This document shows, one piece after another, positions 32,800-41,325 of a DNA stretch of 64,000 nt. The position numbers and the translations under genes are program-made. This DNA is from Mesorhizobium sp. ZC-5 (GTDB lineage Bacteria; Pseudomonadota; Alphaproteobacteria; Rhizobiales; Rhizobiaceae): positions 124,001-188,000 of the forward strand of contig NZ_JAOWPT010000009.1 in the NCBI RefSeq assembly GCF_025753855.1, read 5' to 3'. The notes under the pieces were generated by a model, which was given only the letters and a program-made list of their open reading frames with translations, was not told the DNA's origin and did no database searches. How positions within the stretch are numbered: position 1 is the stretch's first letter; the number at the start of each line of letters is the position of its first letter.

Positions 32800-33428
32800 C
32801 CATGGCCGGCAACAACAAACAGGCGCAGCACAACCACCGCAAGGTGATGAGCCGGGCCGATCTGAGCAAGCGTCTCGTCGGCAAGCTGAAAAACGACGAG
32901 GCGGTTATCGGCGGCATCGGCTGGACCAATTTCGAACTGTGGGGGGCGGGGTTCCGTCCGCAGAATTTCTACATGCTGGGCTCCATGGGCCTCGCTTTCC
33001 CGATCGCGCACGGCGTCGCCATCGCGCAACCCAACCGGCGCGTCTTTGGCCTCGAAGGCGATGGTTCGCTGCTCATGCAGATCGGCGCGCTCGGCACCAT
33101 CGCCAGCCGTGGGCCGAAAAACCTGGTGATGATCGTCTGGGACAATGGCGCCTACCAGATCACCGGCGGGCAGCCGTCGACATCCGCGACCGTCGCCGAC
33201 CTCGTCGGACTGGCGCGCGCGTCAGGCCTGGAGAAGGCGTTCTGGGCCGACGACGAGGCACATTTCGACAAGCTGATCGACCGTTCGCTGTCGGAGGACG
33301 GCCCGTTCTTCATCGCAGCCAAGATCGACAGCCAGAAGCCCGCCGCCACGACGCATCGCGATCCCGTGCAGATACGCGAGCGTTTCATGCGCGGTCTCGG
33401 CGTGCGCAAGGAGCCGCATGCGCTTTAA
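32796..33428 (+). CDS. ThDP-dependent decarboxylase, beta (PP-domain) subunit, second pair
   Basis: 210 residues. The ThDP motif LEGDGSLLMQIGALGTIA is followed by VWDNGAYQITGG, completing the GDG...N signature. The start at 32796 overlaps the alpha stop; ATG 32802 is also possible. The C-terminus carries a basic tail (RFMRGLGVRKEP). It is convergent, five bases from the flavoprotein gene on the other strand. Confidence 0.86.
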   Translation: MTMAGNNKQAQHNHRKVMSRADLSKRLVGKLKNDEAVIGGIGWTNFELWGAGFRPQNFYMLGSMGLAFPIAHGVAIAQPNRRVFGLEGDGSLLMQIGALGTIASRGPKNLVMIVWDNGAYQITGGQPSTSATVADLVGLARASGLEKAFWADDEAHFDKLIDRSLSEDGPFFIAAKIDSQKPAATTHRDPVQIRERFMRGLGVRKEPHAL

Positions 33429-33433
33429 GTTTG

Positions 33434-34537
33434 TCAGCTCGCGCCGGCTATGTCTCGCACATGGTCGGCGAGCGCCAGCGACGAGGTCAGTCCGGGCGAC
33501 TCGATGCCGAACAGGTTGATGAGGCCGGCAATGCCGTGCGTGCCGGGGCCCTGGATCATGAAGTCCTGGCTGGCGATTTCGGGCGGCACGATTTTCGGCC
33601 GCATGCCGGAATAGGCCGGCAGCAGTGCACCGTCCGCGAGATCCGGATAATAGCGCCGCACGCCGGCGTAGAAGCTTTCCACCCGCTGCGGGTCGACCTC
33701 GTAGTCGATCCGGTCCACCCATTCGATGTCCGGGCCGAAGCGGGCCTGGCCGGCCATGTCGAGGGTCAGGTGGACTCCCAGCGCTCCCTTGACCGGCACG
33801 GGATAGATCAGCCGCGAGAAGGGCGCTTTTCCGGCGAGCGAGAAGTAGCTTCCCTTGGCGAAATATCGCGTCGGCACCAGGGCCGGCGGCATCCCCTCGA
33901 TCGCCGCCGCCAGCACCGGGGCATTCAGCCCGACGGCGTTGACCAGGGTGCGGCACCGCAATGTCATTGGATCGGCGCCGCCGACATCGAGCACGATGCC
34001 GTCGCCGTCCACCTTGCCGCACACGATGGGGCTGTTCAGAACCAGCGCGGCACCCGCATTCTCGGCGTCCCCGAGCAGCGAAAGCATGTAAGCATGGCTG
34101 TCGACGATGCCGGTCGATGGGGAGAGAAGCGCACCGGTGGTTGCCAGGGCGGGCTCCAGCGCCAGCGCCTCGGCCGCTGAAATCTTTCGCAGCTCGACGC
34201 CGTTGGCTGCGGCGCGCGCGGCAATCGCGGGCAGCCGTTCAAGCTCCTCCTGCGAGGTCGCGACGATCAGCTTGCCGCAGTTTTTATGCGGCAGGCCCCG
34301 TTCGCGGCAGTAGGCATAGAGTGCTTCGCGGCCGGCGACGCAAAAGCGCGCCATCAGGCTTCCGGCAGGATAGTAGATGCCGGCGTGGATGACCTCGCTG
34401 TTGCGCGCCGAGGTCTCGGTTCCGAATGCATCCGCGGCCTCGAGGATAACCACCTCGCGACCGGCAAGAGCCAAGGCACGTGCCACCGCGAGGCCGATGA
34501 CGCCCGCACCGGCGACCACACAATCCAGCTGTTCCAT
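33434..34537 (-). CDS. FAD-dependent oxidoreductase, L-2-hydroxyglutarate oxidase/dehydrogenase (LhgO)-like
   Basis: 367 residues of the DAO superfamily. The FAD motif [19 protein letters not shown] is at 7-25; [17 protein letters not shown] and [21 protein letters not shown] are hallmarks of the L-2-hydroxyglutarate dehydrogenase group. The C-terminus has [20 protein letters not shown]. It oxidises a 2-hydroxy dicarboxylate and passes electrons to oxygen or quinone. It is the last gene of a minus-strand unit with 2-hydroxyacid dehydrogenase and DUF1932 genes, so this module handles 2-hydroxy acids by several redox enzymes. Confidence 0.87.
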   Translation of the reverse strand: MEQLDCVVAGAGVIGLAVARALALAGREVVILEAADAFGTETSARNSEVIHAGIYYPAGSLMARFCVAGREALYAYCRERGLPHKNCGKLIVATSQEELERLPAIAARAAANGVELRKISAAEALALEPALATTGALLSPSTGIVDSHAYMLSLLGDAENAGAALVLNSPIVCGKVDGDGIVLDVGGADPMTLRCRTLVNAVGLNAPVLAAAIEGMPPALVPTRYFAKGSYFSLAGKAPFSRLIYPVPVKGALGVHLTLDMAGQARFGPDIEWVDRIDYEVDPQRVESFYAGVRRYYPDLADGALLPAYSGMRPKIVPPEIASQDFMIQGPGTHGIAGLINLFGIESPGLTSSLALADHVRDIAGAS

Positions 34538-34569
34538 GCTGCCGTTCTATCGCGGCTCCGGCGAGGCGG

Positions 34570-35502
34570 CTAGGCGACCCGCGAGACCAATTCACCACCT
34601 TCGAAATGCGCCTTCAGATTGTCGGAGATGCGCTTCATCGCCACGGAAACCGATTCCGGCGACCGGCCGGCCATATGCGGCGTGATGATCAGGTTCGGCG
34701 CGTCGAGCAGTTCCGGCGAAACCGCGGGCTCGCCCGCGACGACATCGATCGCCGCGCCGGCGATGCGCTTTTCGTGCAGTGCGCTGATCAATTCGCCGGT
34801 GTCGACGATGGTGCCGCGGCCGAGATTGATCAGGTAGCCTTGCGGACCGAGTGCGTCGAGGAATTCGCGGCCGACCAATCCCCTGGTGTCGGGGCCTCCC
34901 GGCATGACGATGATGATGTAATCATTGTCCCGGGCCAGTTCCAACGGCGTCGCCTTGTAGGCGAAATCGACGTCATCGCGCTTGTTGCGATTGTGGTAGC
35001 TGATGGTCATGCCGAAACCGGCTGCCCGCTCGGCGATCTGCAAGCCGATCTCGCCGAGGCCCATGATGCCGAGCCGCTTCTTCCAGGCCAGCGCACGCGG
35101 TCCGCGCGACTGCAGCCAGGCGCCTTCGCGGACGCGCTTGTCGGCCCACACGATGTTGCGGGCGATTGCCAGCAGCAGCGCCATGGCATGGTCGGCGACG
35201 GAAAAGGCATTGGTGCCCTTGCCGGTGGTCAGGACGAGGCCGAGTTCCTTGACGGTCGCCATATCGACATTCTCGTGGCCGACGCCCTGCGTCACCACCA
35301 TCTCGATCTTCTTCATGCGGCGCAGCTGAACGCCGGTGACGCCGATCGAACCGTTGGTGACGAGGGCACGGGTATTCGGAAACGCGTCGATCGCCTTGTC
35401 GAATTCCTCGGGCGAGGGGGTGTAGTGAACGACGAAATCCTTCTCGAAGAGTTCCAGTCCCGATGATGGAAACTGAACGCGAACGATAATTTCAGGCTTC
35501 AT
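34570..35502 (-). CDS. D-isomer-specific 2-hydroxyacid dehydrogenase
   Basis: 310 residues from ATG 35502, overlapping the stop of the DUF1932 gene by ATGA. The NAD motif is MGLGEIGLQIAERA; catalytic Arg, Glu and His are in NLGRGTIVDT, DVVAGEP and TPHMAGRSPE. It is a close paralogue of 39320-40255: both begin MKPE-IVRV and share DFVVHY, TNGSIG and YHNR motifs. The cofactor loop HNRNKRDD is rich in Arg/Asn and Asp, so NADP use is possible. (S)-sulfolactate dehydrogenase and hydroxypyruvate reductases are relatives. Confidence 0.88.
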   Translation of the reverse strand: MKPEIIVRVQFPSSGLELFEKDFVVHYTPSPEEFDKAIDAFPNTRALVTNGSIGVTGVQLRRMKKIEMVVTQGVGHENVDMATVKELGLVLTTGKGTNAFSVADHAMALLLAIARNIVWADKRVREGAWLQSRGPRALAWKKRLGIMGLGEIGLQIAERAAGFGMTISYHNRNKRDDVDFAYKATPLELARDNDYIIIVMPGGPDTRGLVGREFLDALGPQGYLINLGRGTIVDTGELISALHEKRIAGAAIDVVAGEPAVSPELLDAPNLIITPHMAGRSPESVSVAMKRISDNLKAHFEGGELVSRVA

Positions 35503-36404
35503 GCTGCCTTGTCCCCTGCCTTGTCGTCTTCCGCCGCCAGCACGGCCAGAAGCTCCGGATAATCCTTGTCGAATGGAAGCGTCGACGCCTTGAACCTGGC
35601 GTGAGCCGCCCCGATGGTTTCCGAGATCGCCCGCGACAGCACCGGCTCGAGGCCGAGGCTTTCCAGAGTAGCCGCCGCCTCCTTCATTTCGGTAACGCGG
35701 CGGGCGCCGTGCTGTTGCGTCCGGCCGATGTAGTAGGTCGCCGTCTGGCGCCAATCGAGGCCGGGAAACGTCTCGGAGATCGAATCGAGGATGCGCTCGC
35801 GCACGCCGGCTTTCTCGGCGGCGGTGAGGCTCTCGATCAGCAGGGCCTCGACGCCCTTGACGATGATGGAGCGGATCATTTTCACCGCGCAGGCCTGGCC
35901 GATCTCGGTGCCGACCGCCTCGATCTCCATGCCCGCCCTGGTCAGGATCTCCGCTGCCCGCTCTGCCGCCGCGCCGGCCAGCAGGATGGGCACCTTGTGT
36001 TCGTAAGGCGGCACCCGCGCCATGACCGCGCCCTCGACGAAATCGGCGCTGCCACCTTTGGCCAGCGCTTCGGCGACGCGTTTCTTGGCGTCGGGGGAGA
36101 TGGAGTTGAGGTCGATGAATATCTGCCCCGGCTTCAGGTGCTGGCCGGCAGCCTCGCCGACCTTGACCGCGGCCGAGCCCACCACCAGCGACAGCACGAT
36201 GTCGGCGCCGGCAAGCGCGTCCTTCAGATCGGCATGCGCCTTGACACGGCGGGCTTCCGCCTGGCTGAGAAGATTGCCGGTCTGCGCGGCGTCCGCGAAA
36301 CGGATGTCGAAAGCCGACAAGGCGGTAACCGCCGGCTCCTTCGCCAAGCCGTTGGCCATAGCCTGGGCTGCCTCTCCAAACCCGATCAAAGCAATGTGAG
36401 TCAT
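35499..36404 (-). CDS. 6PGDH-like dehydrogenase (DUF1932 type), third paralogue
   Basis: 301 residues from ATG 36404. It is closely similar to 4665-5576 through the length: [35 protein letters not shown] and ERILDSISETFPGLDW. Such similarity indicates a duplication within the island. It heads the minus-strand unit with the 2-hydroxyacid dehydrogenase and LhgO-like genes and is divergent from an HpcH aldolase gene. The function is a beta-hydroxyacid dehydrogenase of unknown substrate. Confidence 0.86.
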   Translation of the reverse strand: MTHIALIGFGEAAQAMANGLAKEPAVTALSAFDIRFADAAQTGNLLSQAEARRVKAHADLKDALAGADIVLSLVVGSAAVKVGEAAGQHLKPGQIFIDLNSISPDAKKRVAEALAKGGSADFVEGAVMARVPPYEHKVPILLAGAAAERAAEILTRAGMEIEAVGTEIGQACAVKMIRSIIVKGVEALLIESLTAAEKAGVRERILDSISETFPGLDWRQTATYYIGRTQQHGARRVTEMKEAAATLESLGLEPVLSRAISETIGAAHARFKASTLPFDKDYPELLAVLAAEDDKAGDKAA

Positions 36405-36493
36405 GAACTTTCCCGTTTGAATCCCGCAGTTACGATGGGTCCTATTCTCCATCGGTCACGCGGAAGATCAATGTTGTATTTTTCTGTCGACCT

Positions 36494-36503
36494 TTGTATG
36501 CAA
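36494..36503. promoter_or_regulatory. TTGTATGCAA operator-like site in divergent promoter
   Basis: One base from the perfect palindrome TTGTATACAA, with another TTGTATT at 36474-36480. It lies in the 164-base gap between the DUF1932 gene (minus) and the HpcH aldolase gene (plus, start 36569). Confidence 0.55.
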
Positions 36504-36568
36504 TGAAGCCATGTCGTGCAAGATGGCCGCTGTCACAAATTTGCGGCCACGTCGGAGGAGGACAAGCC

Positions 36569-37363
36569 ATGCAAACAAATCTGCTCAAGGAACGGCTCAA
36601 ATCCGGCGAGCCGGCCTTCGTCTTTTCCGTCCGCATGGCGCGTACGGTCAACATCGTCTCGCTGGCACAGGCGGTGGGCTATCACGGCATTTATGTGGAC
36701 CTGCAGCACAGTTCGATCTCGATCGATACGGCGGCCCAGATATTCAGTACGGCTCTTCACAGCGAGGTGACGGCCTTCGTTCGTGTTCCGAGCCTCGAAC
36801 CGGGGCTGATTTCACGCGTGCTGGATGCCGGCGCGCAAGGAATCCTTGCGCCCGACATTCGCTCGGCCGAGGAGGCGAAGGCGCTGGTCAAGGCAGCGCT
36901 GATTTCGCCGAAGGGCGATCGCTCGGTCGGTGGCGGCATCCCCAATCCGCGGTTCCAGGGCCTTGCGGGCAACGCCCTGACGACCGCCATCAACGATGCG
37001 ACGCTGCTGATCGCGATGATCGAGACCGAGGCCGGGGTCGAAGCCGCCGCCGACATCATCGGCGTTGACGGCATCGACGCGATCCAGATCGGCAGCAACG
37101 ACCTCACCACATCGATGGGCATTCCCGGCCAATACAAGAACGAACGGGTCAAGGAGGCATATCGCAAGGTGATCGAGGCCTGCAAGGGGGCCGGCAAGCC
37201 GCTGATCATCGGCGGAATCCGCAAAAGCGACGAGTTGGAGCCTTATGTGCGGATGGGTGCGGCTCGCTGCTATTTCACCGGCGCCGACAGCGTTTTCATG
37301 GTCGAGGGCGCCAGGATGTTCCTCGCCGAAGCCAAGACCGCCGACGCGGCGATCACAGGCTGA
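36569..37363 (+). CDS. HpcH/HpaI-family aldolase (module 3)
   Basis: 264 residues from ATG 36569 (GGAGGAGG upstream); the frame extends to 36494 inside the operator site, which argues against the earlier start. Metal ligands are in MIETEAGVEAA and IGSNDLTTSMGIPG; Arg in AFVRVPS. As in 18492-19292 the catalytic histidine is preceded by Gln (YVDLQHSSIS). It is first in a plus-strand run with receptor 3 and a hydratase, a natural uptake, hydration and cleavage sequence. Confidence 0.87.
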   Translation: MQTNLLKERLKSGEPAFVFSVRMARTVNIVSLAQAVGYHGIYVDLQHSSISIDTAAQIFSTALHSEVTAFVRVPSLEPGLISRVLDAGAQGILAPDIRSAEEAKALVKAALISPKGDRSVGGGIPNPRFQGLAGNALTTAINDATLLIAMIETEAGVEAAADIIGVDGIDAIQIGSNDLTTSMGIPGQYKNERVKEAYRKVIEACKGAGKPLIIGGIRKSDELEPYVRMGAARCYFTGADSVFMVEGARMFLAEAKTADAAITG

Positions 37364-37439
37364 ATTCAACAGCGGTCTGCAGGAGGGTTTGCGCGACACG
37401 GAGGAGCAAAACCCTCGCTGGACTCGTCTTGCCTACAAA

Positions 37440-37447
37440 TGTATACA
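37440..37447. promoter_or_regulatory. TGTATACA operator-like site inside the aldolase-receptor 3 gap
   Basis: The exact octamer, followed by AAAGTATTC as a weaker half-site, 36 bases before the receptor 3 start codon. It suggests that receptor 3 has its own regulated promoter in the 119-base gap. Confidence 0.6.
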
Positions 37448-37482
37448 AAAGTATTCGCAAACTTTGACTGGGAGGTATTGGA

Positions 37483-38439
37483 ATGCGAAACCTGCTGAAA
37501 TTGGCTGGCGCGATGGCGCTTGGCCTGGTCTCGACCGCGGCTTTTGCGGAATATCCCGAACGCCCGATCATCGTCATCAATCCCAATTCCGCCGGCGGCG
37601 GCACCGATGTCGGCATTCGCACCTGGCAGCCCTACGTCGAGGCCTGCCTGGGCAACGGCGCCGCGCTGGTTCCGACCGCGATGCCGGGCGCTGCCTCGGC
37701 CGTCGGCATCGAGGCGCTGCACAAGGCGGCACCCGACGGCTACACGATCGGCATGGCGAACATGCCGAACCTGGTCACCAACAAGCTGTCGAAGTCCGAG
37801 CCGTCGATCGCCGACGACTTCGTCTGGATCGGCAATGTCATTGGCGTTCGGTCCACGCTCAATGTCCAGGCGGACAGCAAGTTCAAATCGCTGAAGGAAG
37901 CGATCGACCACATCAAGGCGAGCAGCGGCCCCATCAATGTCGGCATGGGCGGCATCGGCGCGGACGACCATCTGGTCGGCCTGCAGTTCGAAAAGCTCGT
38001 CGGCGTCAAGCTTAACTTCATCCCGTTCGGCTCCGGTGCGGATTCGCGCAACGCGCTGCTCGGCGGCCAGGTCGAATTCGCCTTCATGTCGAATGTCGAG
38101 GCGGCGGGTTTTCGCGAGGAAGTGAGGCCGCTTGCGGTCGCCGGCGAACAGCGCACGGATCTGTTTCCCGATACCCCGACCTTCACGGAAGAAGGGCTGG
38201 AACTGGTCGGCGGATCGACCCATGTGATCGGTGCGCCAAAGGGCTTCCCCGAGGAAGCGCTCGCCAAATGGCGCGAATGCATCCAGGTTGCCGCCAAGGA
38301 TCCGAAATTCCTCGAGGATGCCAAGAAGCGCTCGCTCTCGCTGAACGTCATGACCGGCGAGGAAACCGAAGCCTTCATCCGCAGCCAGGCAAAACAGTTG
38401 GAAGAACTCTGGGCCAGCGACCCATGGATCAAGCCGTGA
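37483..38439 (+). CDS. TctC/Bug-family tripartite tricarboxylate transporter substrate-binding protein (receptor 3)
   Basis: 318 residues with signal peptide MRNLLKLAGAMALGLVSTAA and cleavage near AFA-EYP. It has EACLGNG, GADDHLVGLQFEKL, the second Cys in WRECIQVAAKDPKF and the C-terminal LWASDPW. It is closest to receptor 1: INPNSAGGGTDVGIRTW and NFIPFGSGADSRNALLG occur in both, so the two may bind related ligands. It lies between the HpcH aldolase and hydratase genes, which suggests that its ligand feeds that aldolase. Confidence 0.9.
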   Translation: MRNLLKLAGAMALGLVSTAAFAEYPERPIIVINPNSAGGGTDVGIRTWQPYVEACLGNGAALVPTAMPGAASAVGIEALHKAAPDGYTIGMANMPNLVTNKLSKSEPSIADDFVWIGNVIGVRSTLNVQADSKFKSLKEAIDHIKASSGPINVGMGGIGADDHLVGLQFEKLVGVKLNFIPFGSGADSRNALLGGQVEFAFMSNVEAAGFREEVRPLAVAGEQRTDLFPDTPTFTEEGLELVGGSTHVIGAPKGFPEEALAKWRECIQVAAKDPKFLEDAKKRSLSLNVMTGEETEAFIRSQAKQLEELWASDPWIKP

Positions 38440-38473
38440 TCGCATAATCCAGGCATTCGCCTCGGCGGATATG

Positions 38474-38495
38474 TCGCCGGCATTCCTGCCGGCGA
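38474..38495. terminator. Intercistronic hairpin between receptor 3 and hydratase genes
   Basis: TCGCCGGC (38474-38481) pairs with GCCGGCGA (38488-38495) around ATTCCT. It may reduce read-through or protect the receptor transcript so that receptor is made in excess. No U tract follows. Confidence 0.45.
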
Positions 38496-38530
38496 GGCCC
38501 TTCCGCATATTTCGCAATCCAGGAGACGCC

Positions 38531-39313
38531 ATGAAGATCGATCTTGAAAACCTCGTGGACCGGATCGCCGACCGTGTCTCCGGCCGTGCGCCCTGGAAGG
38601 ATATCATGGAGGACGAGCCGGGATTGGTCGAAGCGGAGGCCTACAGCGTCCAGGCCGGCCTGATGCGCCGCCGCATCGCGGAAGGCGAAACCGTCATCGG
38701 CTACAAGGCGGCCTATACCAGCGCCGCCATCCAGGCCCAGCGCGGCAATGGCGGGCCGATCGCCGGCGCCATCCTGCGCTCGGCGCATCTGCCGGAGAGC
38801 GCTCCGATCGCCATCGTGCCGAACAGCCGCAATGCGGTCGAGCCGGAGGTCGCCATCCTGCTTGGAGCCGACCTGCCGGGCCCTCGTGTCACGCCGCTCG
38901 ACGTGCTGCGCGCCACCGAAGCGCTGCTTCCGGCGATCGAGGTGGCGGTCGGGGCGCCAGGCAATGTCGAACGCACCCGCCACATGGTGATCGCCACCCA
39001 CAAGACGGCGGGCAGCATCGTCGTCGGCGGGCCGGGCCTGTCGCCGGCGGGCATTGATCTGCGCGTCGAGGGCTGCGTGATGTCGATCAACGGCGAGGTC
39101 CGGGGTTCGGCCACCGGCGTCGAAGTGATGGGCGATCCCTACAACGCCGCCGCCTTCATCGCCAACACCGTGCTGGCGAATGGCGACATGCTGCGCGCCG
39201 GGATGATCCTGATGACCGGGTCGATCATCGCCGCCATCCCGATCTCGGCGGGCGACGATGTGCGGGTGGATTTCACCCGGCTCGGCAGCGTCGGCATCAG
39301 GTTCGCTGCGTAG
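38531..39313 (+). CDS. 2-keto-4-pentenoate hydratase/4-oxalocrotonate decarboxylase family protein (MhpD-like)
   Basis: 260 residues from ATG 38531 (AGGAGACGCC before it). The family adds water to 2-hydroxypentadienoate-type compounds or decarboxylates 4-oxalocrotonate. Metal ligands are expected in NAVEPEVAILLGADL; other hallmarks are VIGYKAAYTS near residue 56 and the C-terminal GDDVRVDFTRLGSVGIRF. It follows receptor 3 and an HpcH aldolase gene; hydratase plus aldolase is the order of steps in meta-cleavage pathways, though no ring-cleavage dioxygenase gene was seen. Confidence 0.86.
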   Translation: MKIDLENLVDRIADRVSGRAPWKDIMEDEPGLVEAEAYSVQAGLMRRRIAEGETVIGYKAAYTSAAIQAQRGNGGPIAGAILRSAHLPESAPIAIVPNSRNAVEPEVAILLGADLPGPRVTPLDVLRATEALLPAIEVAVGAPGNVERTRHMVIATHKTAGSIVVGGPGLSPAGIDLRVEGCVMSINGEVRGSATGVEVMGDPYNAAAFIANTVLANGDMLRAGMILMTGSIIAAIPISAGDDVRVDFTRLGSVGIRFAA

Positions 39314-39319
39314 GCCCGG

Positions 39320-40255
39320 TCAGTCGACGCGGTGCAGCACCTCGCCGCCTGAAAAATGCGCCTTGAAATTGCGCGAGATCTGGCGACGGGCCGCGACGAC
39401 GGCTTCCGGCGAGCGGCCGCCTATGTGTGGGCTGACGATCAGGTTCGGCGCGCCGGTAAGCGATGCCGGGAGAACCGGTTCGCCGGCCCAGACGTCGATG
39501 CCGGCCCCGGCGATGGTCTTGTCGTGCAGGGCCTCGACCAGCGCGTCCGTGTCCACGACGCTGCCGCGCCCGACATTGATCAGCAGGCCGGAAGGCCCGA
39601 GCGCCGCCAACACTTCGCGTCCGACGATGCCCCTCGTTTCCGGACCGCCGGGGCAGGAGACGACGAGAATGTCGGAGGCTTCGGCGAGTTCCAGCGGCGA
39701 CGCATAATACCGGTAGGAGACGCCGTCCTTCGGCTTGCGGTTATGGTAGCCGATGGTTGCCTCGAAGGCCTCGGCGCGCTTGGCGATGGCGAGACCGACT
39801 TCGCCCAGGCCGATGATGCCGACGCGTTTTTCGTAGATCAGCGGGCGTGGCGCGCGCGCCTCTTCCCAGACGCCGTCACGGGTGGCGCGGTCGTTGGCGG
39901 GGATATCGCGCAGCACCGCAAGAATGAGCGCCAGCGCCTGCTCGGCCACCGAAAAGGAGTTGGTGCCGGCATTGTTGGCGACCACGATGCCTTTTTCATG
40001 CACCGCGGTCATGTCGATCTGCTCGAAGCCGACGCCGACGGTATGGATGATCTCGAGCTTCGGCATGGCGCGGATCTGCTCTCCGGTCAGGCCGATCGAA
40101 CCATTGGTCACCACCGCCCGTGTCCGCGGACCAAAGTCCCTAATCGCCTGTTCGAGCAGTTCCAGGGACGGCGCATAGTGAACGACGAAATCCTCCTCGA
40201 GCAGCGCGATGCTCTCCTTGGGAAAGGGGACACGCACGATGACTTCAGGCTTCAT
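39320..40255 (-). CDS. D-isomer-specific 2-hydroxyacid dehydrogenase (paralogue of 34570-35502)
   Basis: 311 residues. The NAD motif is IGLGEVGLAIAKRA; catalytic Arg in NVGRGSVVDT, Glu in DVWAGEP and His in SPHIGGRSPE. The N-terminus MKPEVIVRVPFP mirrors that of 34570-35502. It is the last gene of a minus-strand run with receptors 4, 5 and 6 and an enolase-superfamily gene. It would convert the 2-oxo acid or 2-hydroxy acid of this module. Confidence 0.88.
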   Translation of the reverse strand: MKPEVIVRVPFPKESIALLEEDFVVHYAPSLELLEQAIRDFGPRTRAVVTNGSIGLTGEQIRAMPKLEIIHTVGVGFEQIDMTAVHEKGIVVANNAGTNSFSVAEQALALILAVLRDIPANDRATRDGVWEEARAPRPLIYEKRVGIIGLGEVGLAIAKRAEAFEATIGYHNRKPKDGVSYRYYASPLELAEASDILVVSCPGGPETRGIVGREVLAALGPSGLLINVGRGSVVDTDALVEALHDKTIAGAGIDVWAGEPVLPASLTGAPNLIVSPHIGGRSPEAVVAARRQISRNFKAHFSGGEVLHRVD

Positions 40256-40297
40256 GGCTGCATTCCTTGCATTTGCTGATCGAGAGCTGACCCTGAG

Positions 40298-41254
40298 CTA
40301 TTTGACCCAGGGTTCCTTCGCCCACATCGATGTCAGTGCCGCATCCGTCTCGTCGACGAAATTGGTTGTCTCGTCGGCCGTCATCGGGAGCAGGGGCATC
40401 TTGCGGGTTTCCGCGTCGGCGATGAACGCCTTGTCCGCCGCGATCGTCGTCACGCAGTTGCGCCATTTCTCCAGCACTTCGGCGGGGACGCCCTTGGGTG
40501 CCGCGATCAGCAGCCGCGAGCCCATGATGATGTCGTGGCCTAGCTCCCGGAACGTCGGCGTGTCGGGCAGCATCGGGCTGCGCTCCTCGCGCGCGATGGC
40601 AAGCGGCCGTATGTCCGTGATGTCGCGGCCGAACTCGCCGCTCGACATCAGCGCCAGGTCGACATGGCCGCCAAGCAGGGCGAGGCGCGTTTCGGCGCCG
40701 CCGCCGAACGGGATGAGGTTGAGCTTTATGCCCGACAGTTCGGCGAGCCGCAGCCCGGCGAGATGGTCGTCATTGCCGACGCCGCCGATGCCGACATTGA
40801 GCGGCGTGCCGCTTGTCTTGGCCTTGGCGACGAAATCCGCGAAGCTCTTCAACTCGCTCTCGGTGCGGACGGTGAGCGTCGAACTCGCCCCGCTGAGGTT
40901 GCCGATGTAGTCGAAGCTGTCCTTCGTCCACTTCGCGTCCTTGCCGAAACGCTGGCTGATCAGGTCGGGAGCGGTGGTCTGGCCCATCGTGTAGCCGTCT
41001 GGCGCTGCAAGCGCGAGGTCGGTCATGGCGATACTGCCGCCGGCACCCGGCCGCATTTCGATGACGATCGAAGCGCCATTGCCCAGGCATTTTTCCATAT
41101 AGGGCGTCCAGGTGCGCAAGGCGATGTCGCTGGCGCCGCCGGCCTTGTAGCCGAGCAGGTAGGTGATCGGCTTCTCGGGATATTCCGCATGCGCCGCGCC
41201 GGCCGCCAGAGCGAGCGACGCGGTCAAGGACAACAACAAAGCTGTGGCTTTCAT
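40298..41254 (-). CDS. TctC/Bug-family tripartite tricarboxylate transporter substrate-binding protein (receptor 4)
   Basis: 318 residues from ATG 41254 (GGGAGGAGC upstream). The signal peptide MKATALLLSLTASLALAAG is cleaved near AHA-EYP. It has EKCLGNG, VGNDDHLAGLRLAEL (Asn replaces Ala before the DDH), the second Cys in WRNCVTTIAADKAF and the C-terminal MWAKEPW. The pocket start LLGYKAGGASDIALRTW differs from the others, so the ligand is probably different. It follows the enolase-superfamily gene by 71 bases. Confidence 0.9.
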   Translation of the reverse strand: MKATALLLSLTASLALAAGAAHAEYPEKPITYLLGYKAGGASDIALRTWTPYMEKCLGNGASIVIEMRPGAGGSIAMTDLALAAPDGYTMGQTTAPDLISQRFGKDAKWTKDSFDYIGNLSGASSTLTVRTESELKSFADFVAKAKTSGTPLNVGIGGVGNDDHLAGLRLAELSGIKLNLIPFGGGAETRLALLGGHVDLALMSSGEFGRDITDIRPLAIAREERSPMLPDTPTFRELGHDIIMGSRLLIAAPKGVPAEVLEKWRNCVTTIAADKAFIADAETRKMPLLPMTADETTNFVDETDAALTSMWAKEPWVK

Positions 41255-41325
41255 TCCCTTGCTCCTCCCAGAGACGTCGTCGGGATTTCCGGACGACTGC
41301 GAATTCGCGCTGACCGCGAAAATCT

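Noticed and set aside
2731-39313. Aromatic meta-cleavage (gallate/protocatechuate) pathway suggested by PrpF/GalD-like, RraA-like and MhpD-like genes
   Set aside because: No ring-cleavage dioxygenase or hydroxylase gene is present in the window, so an aromatic route is not supported.
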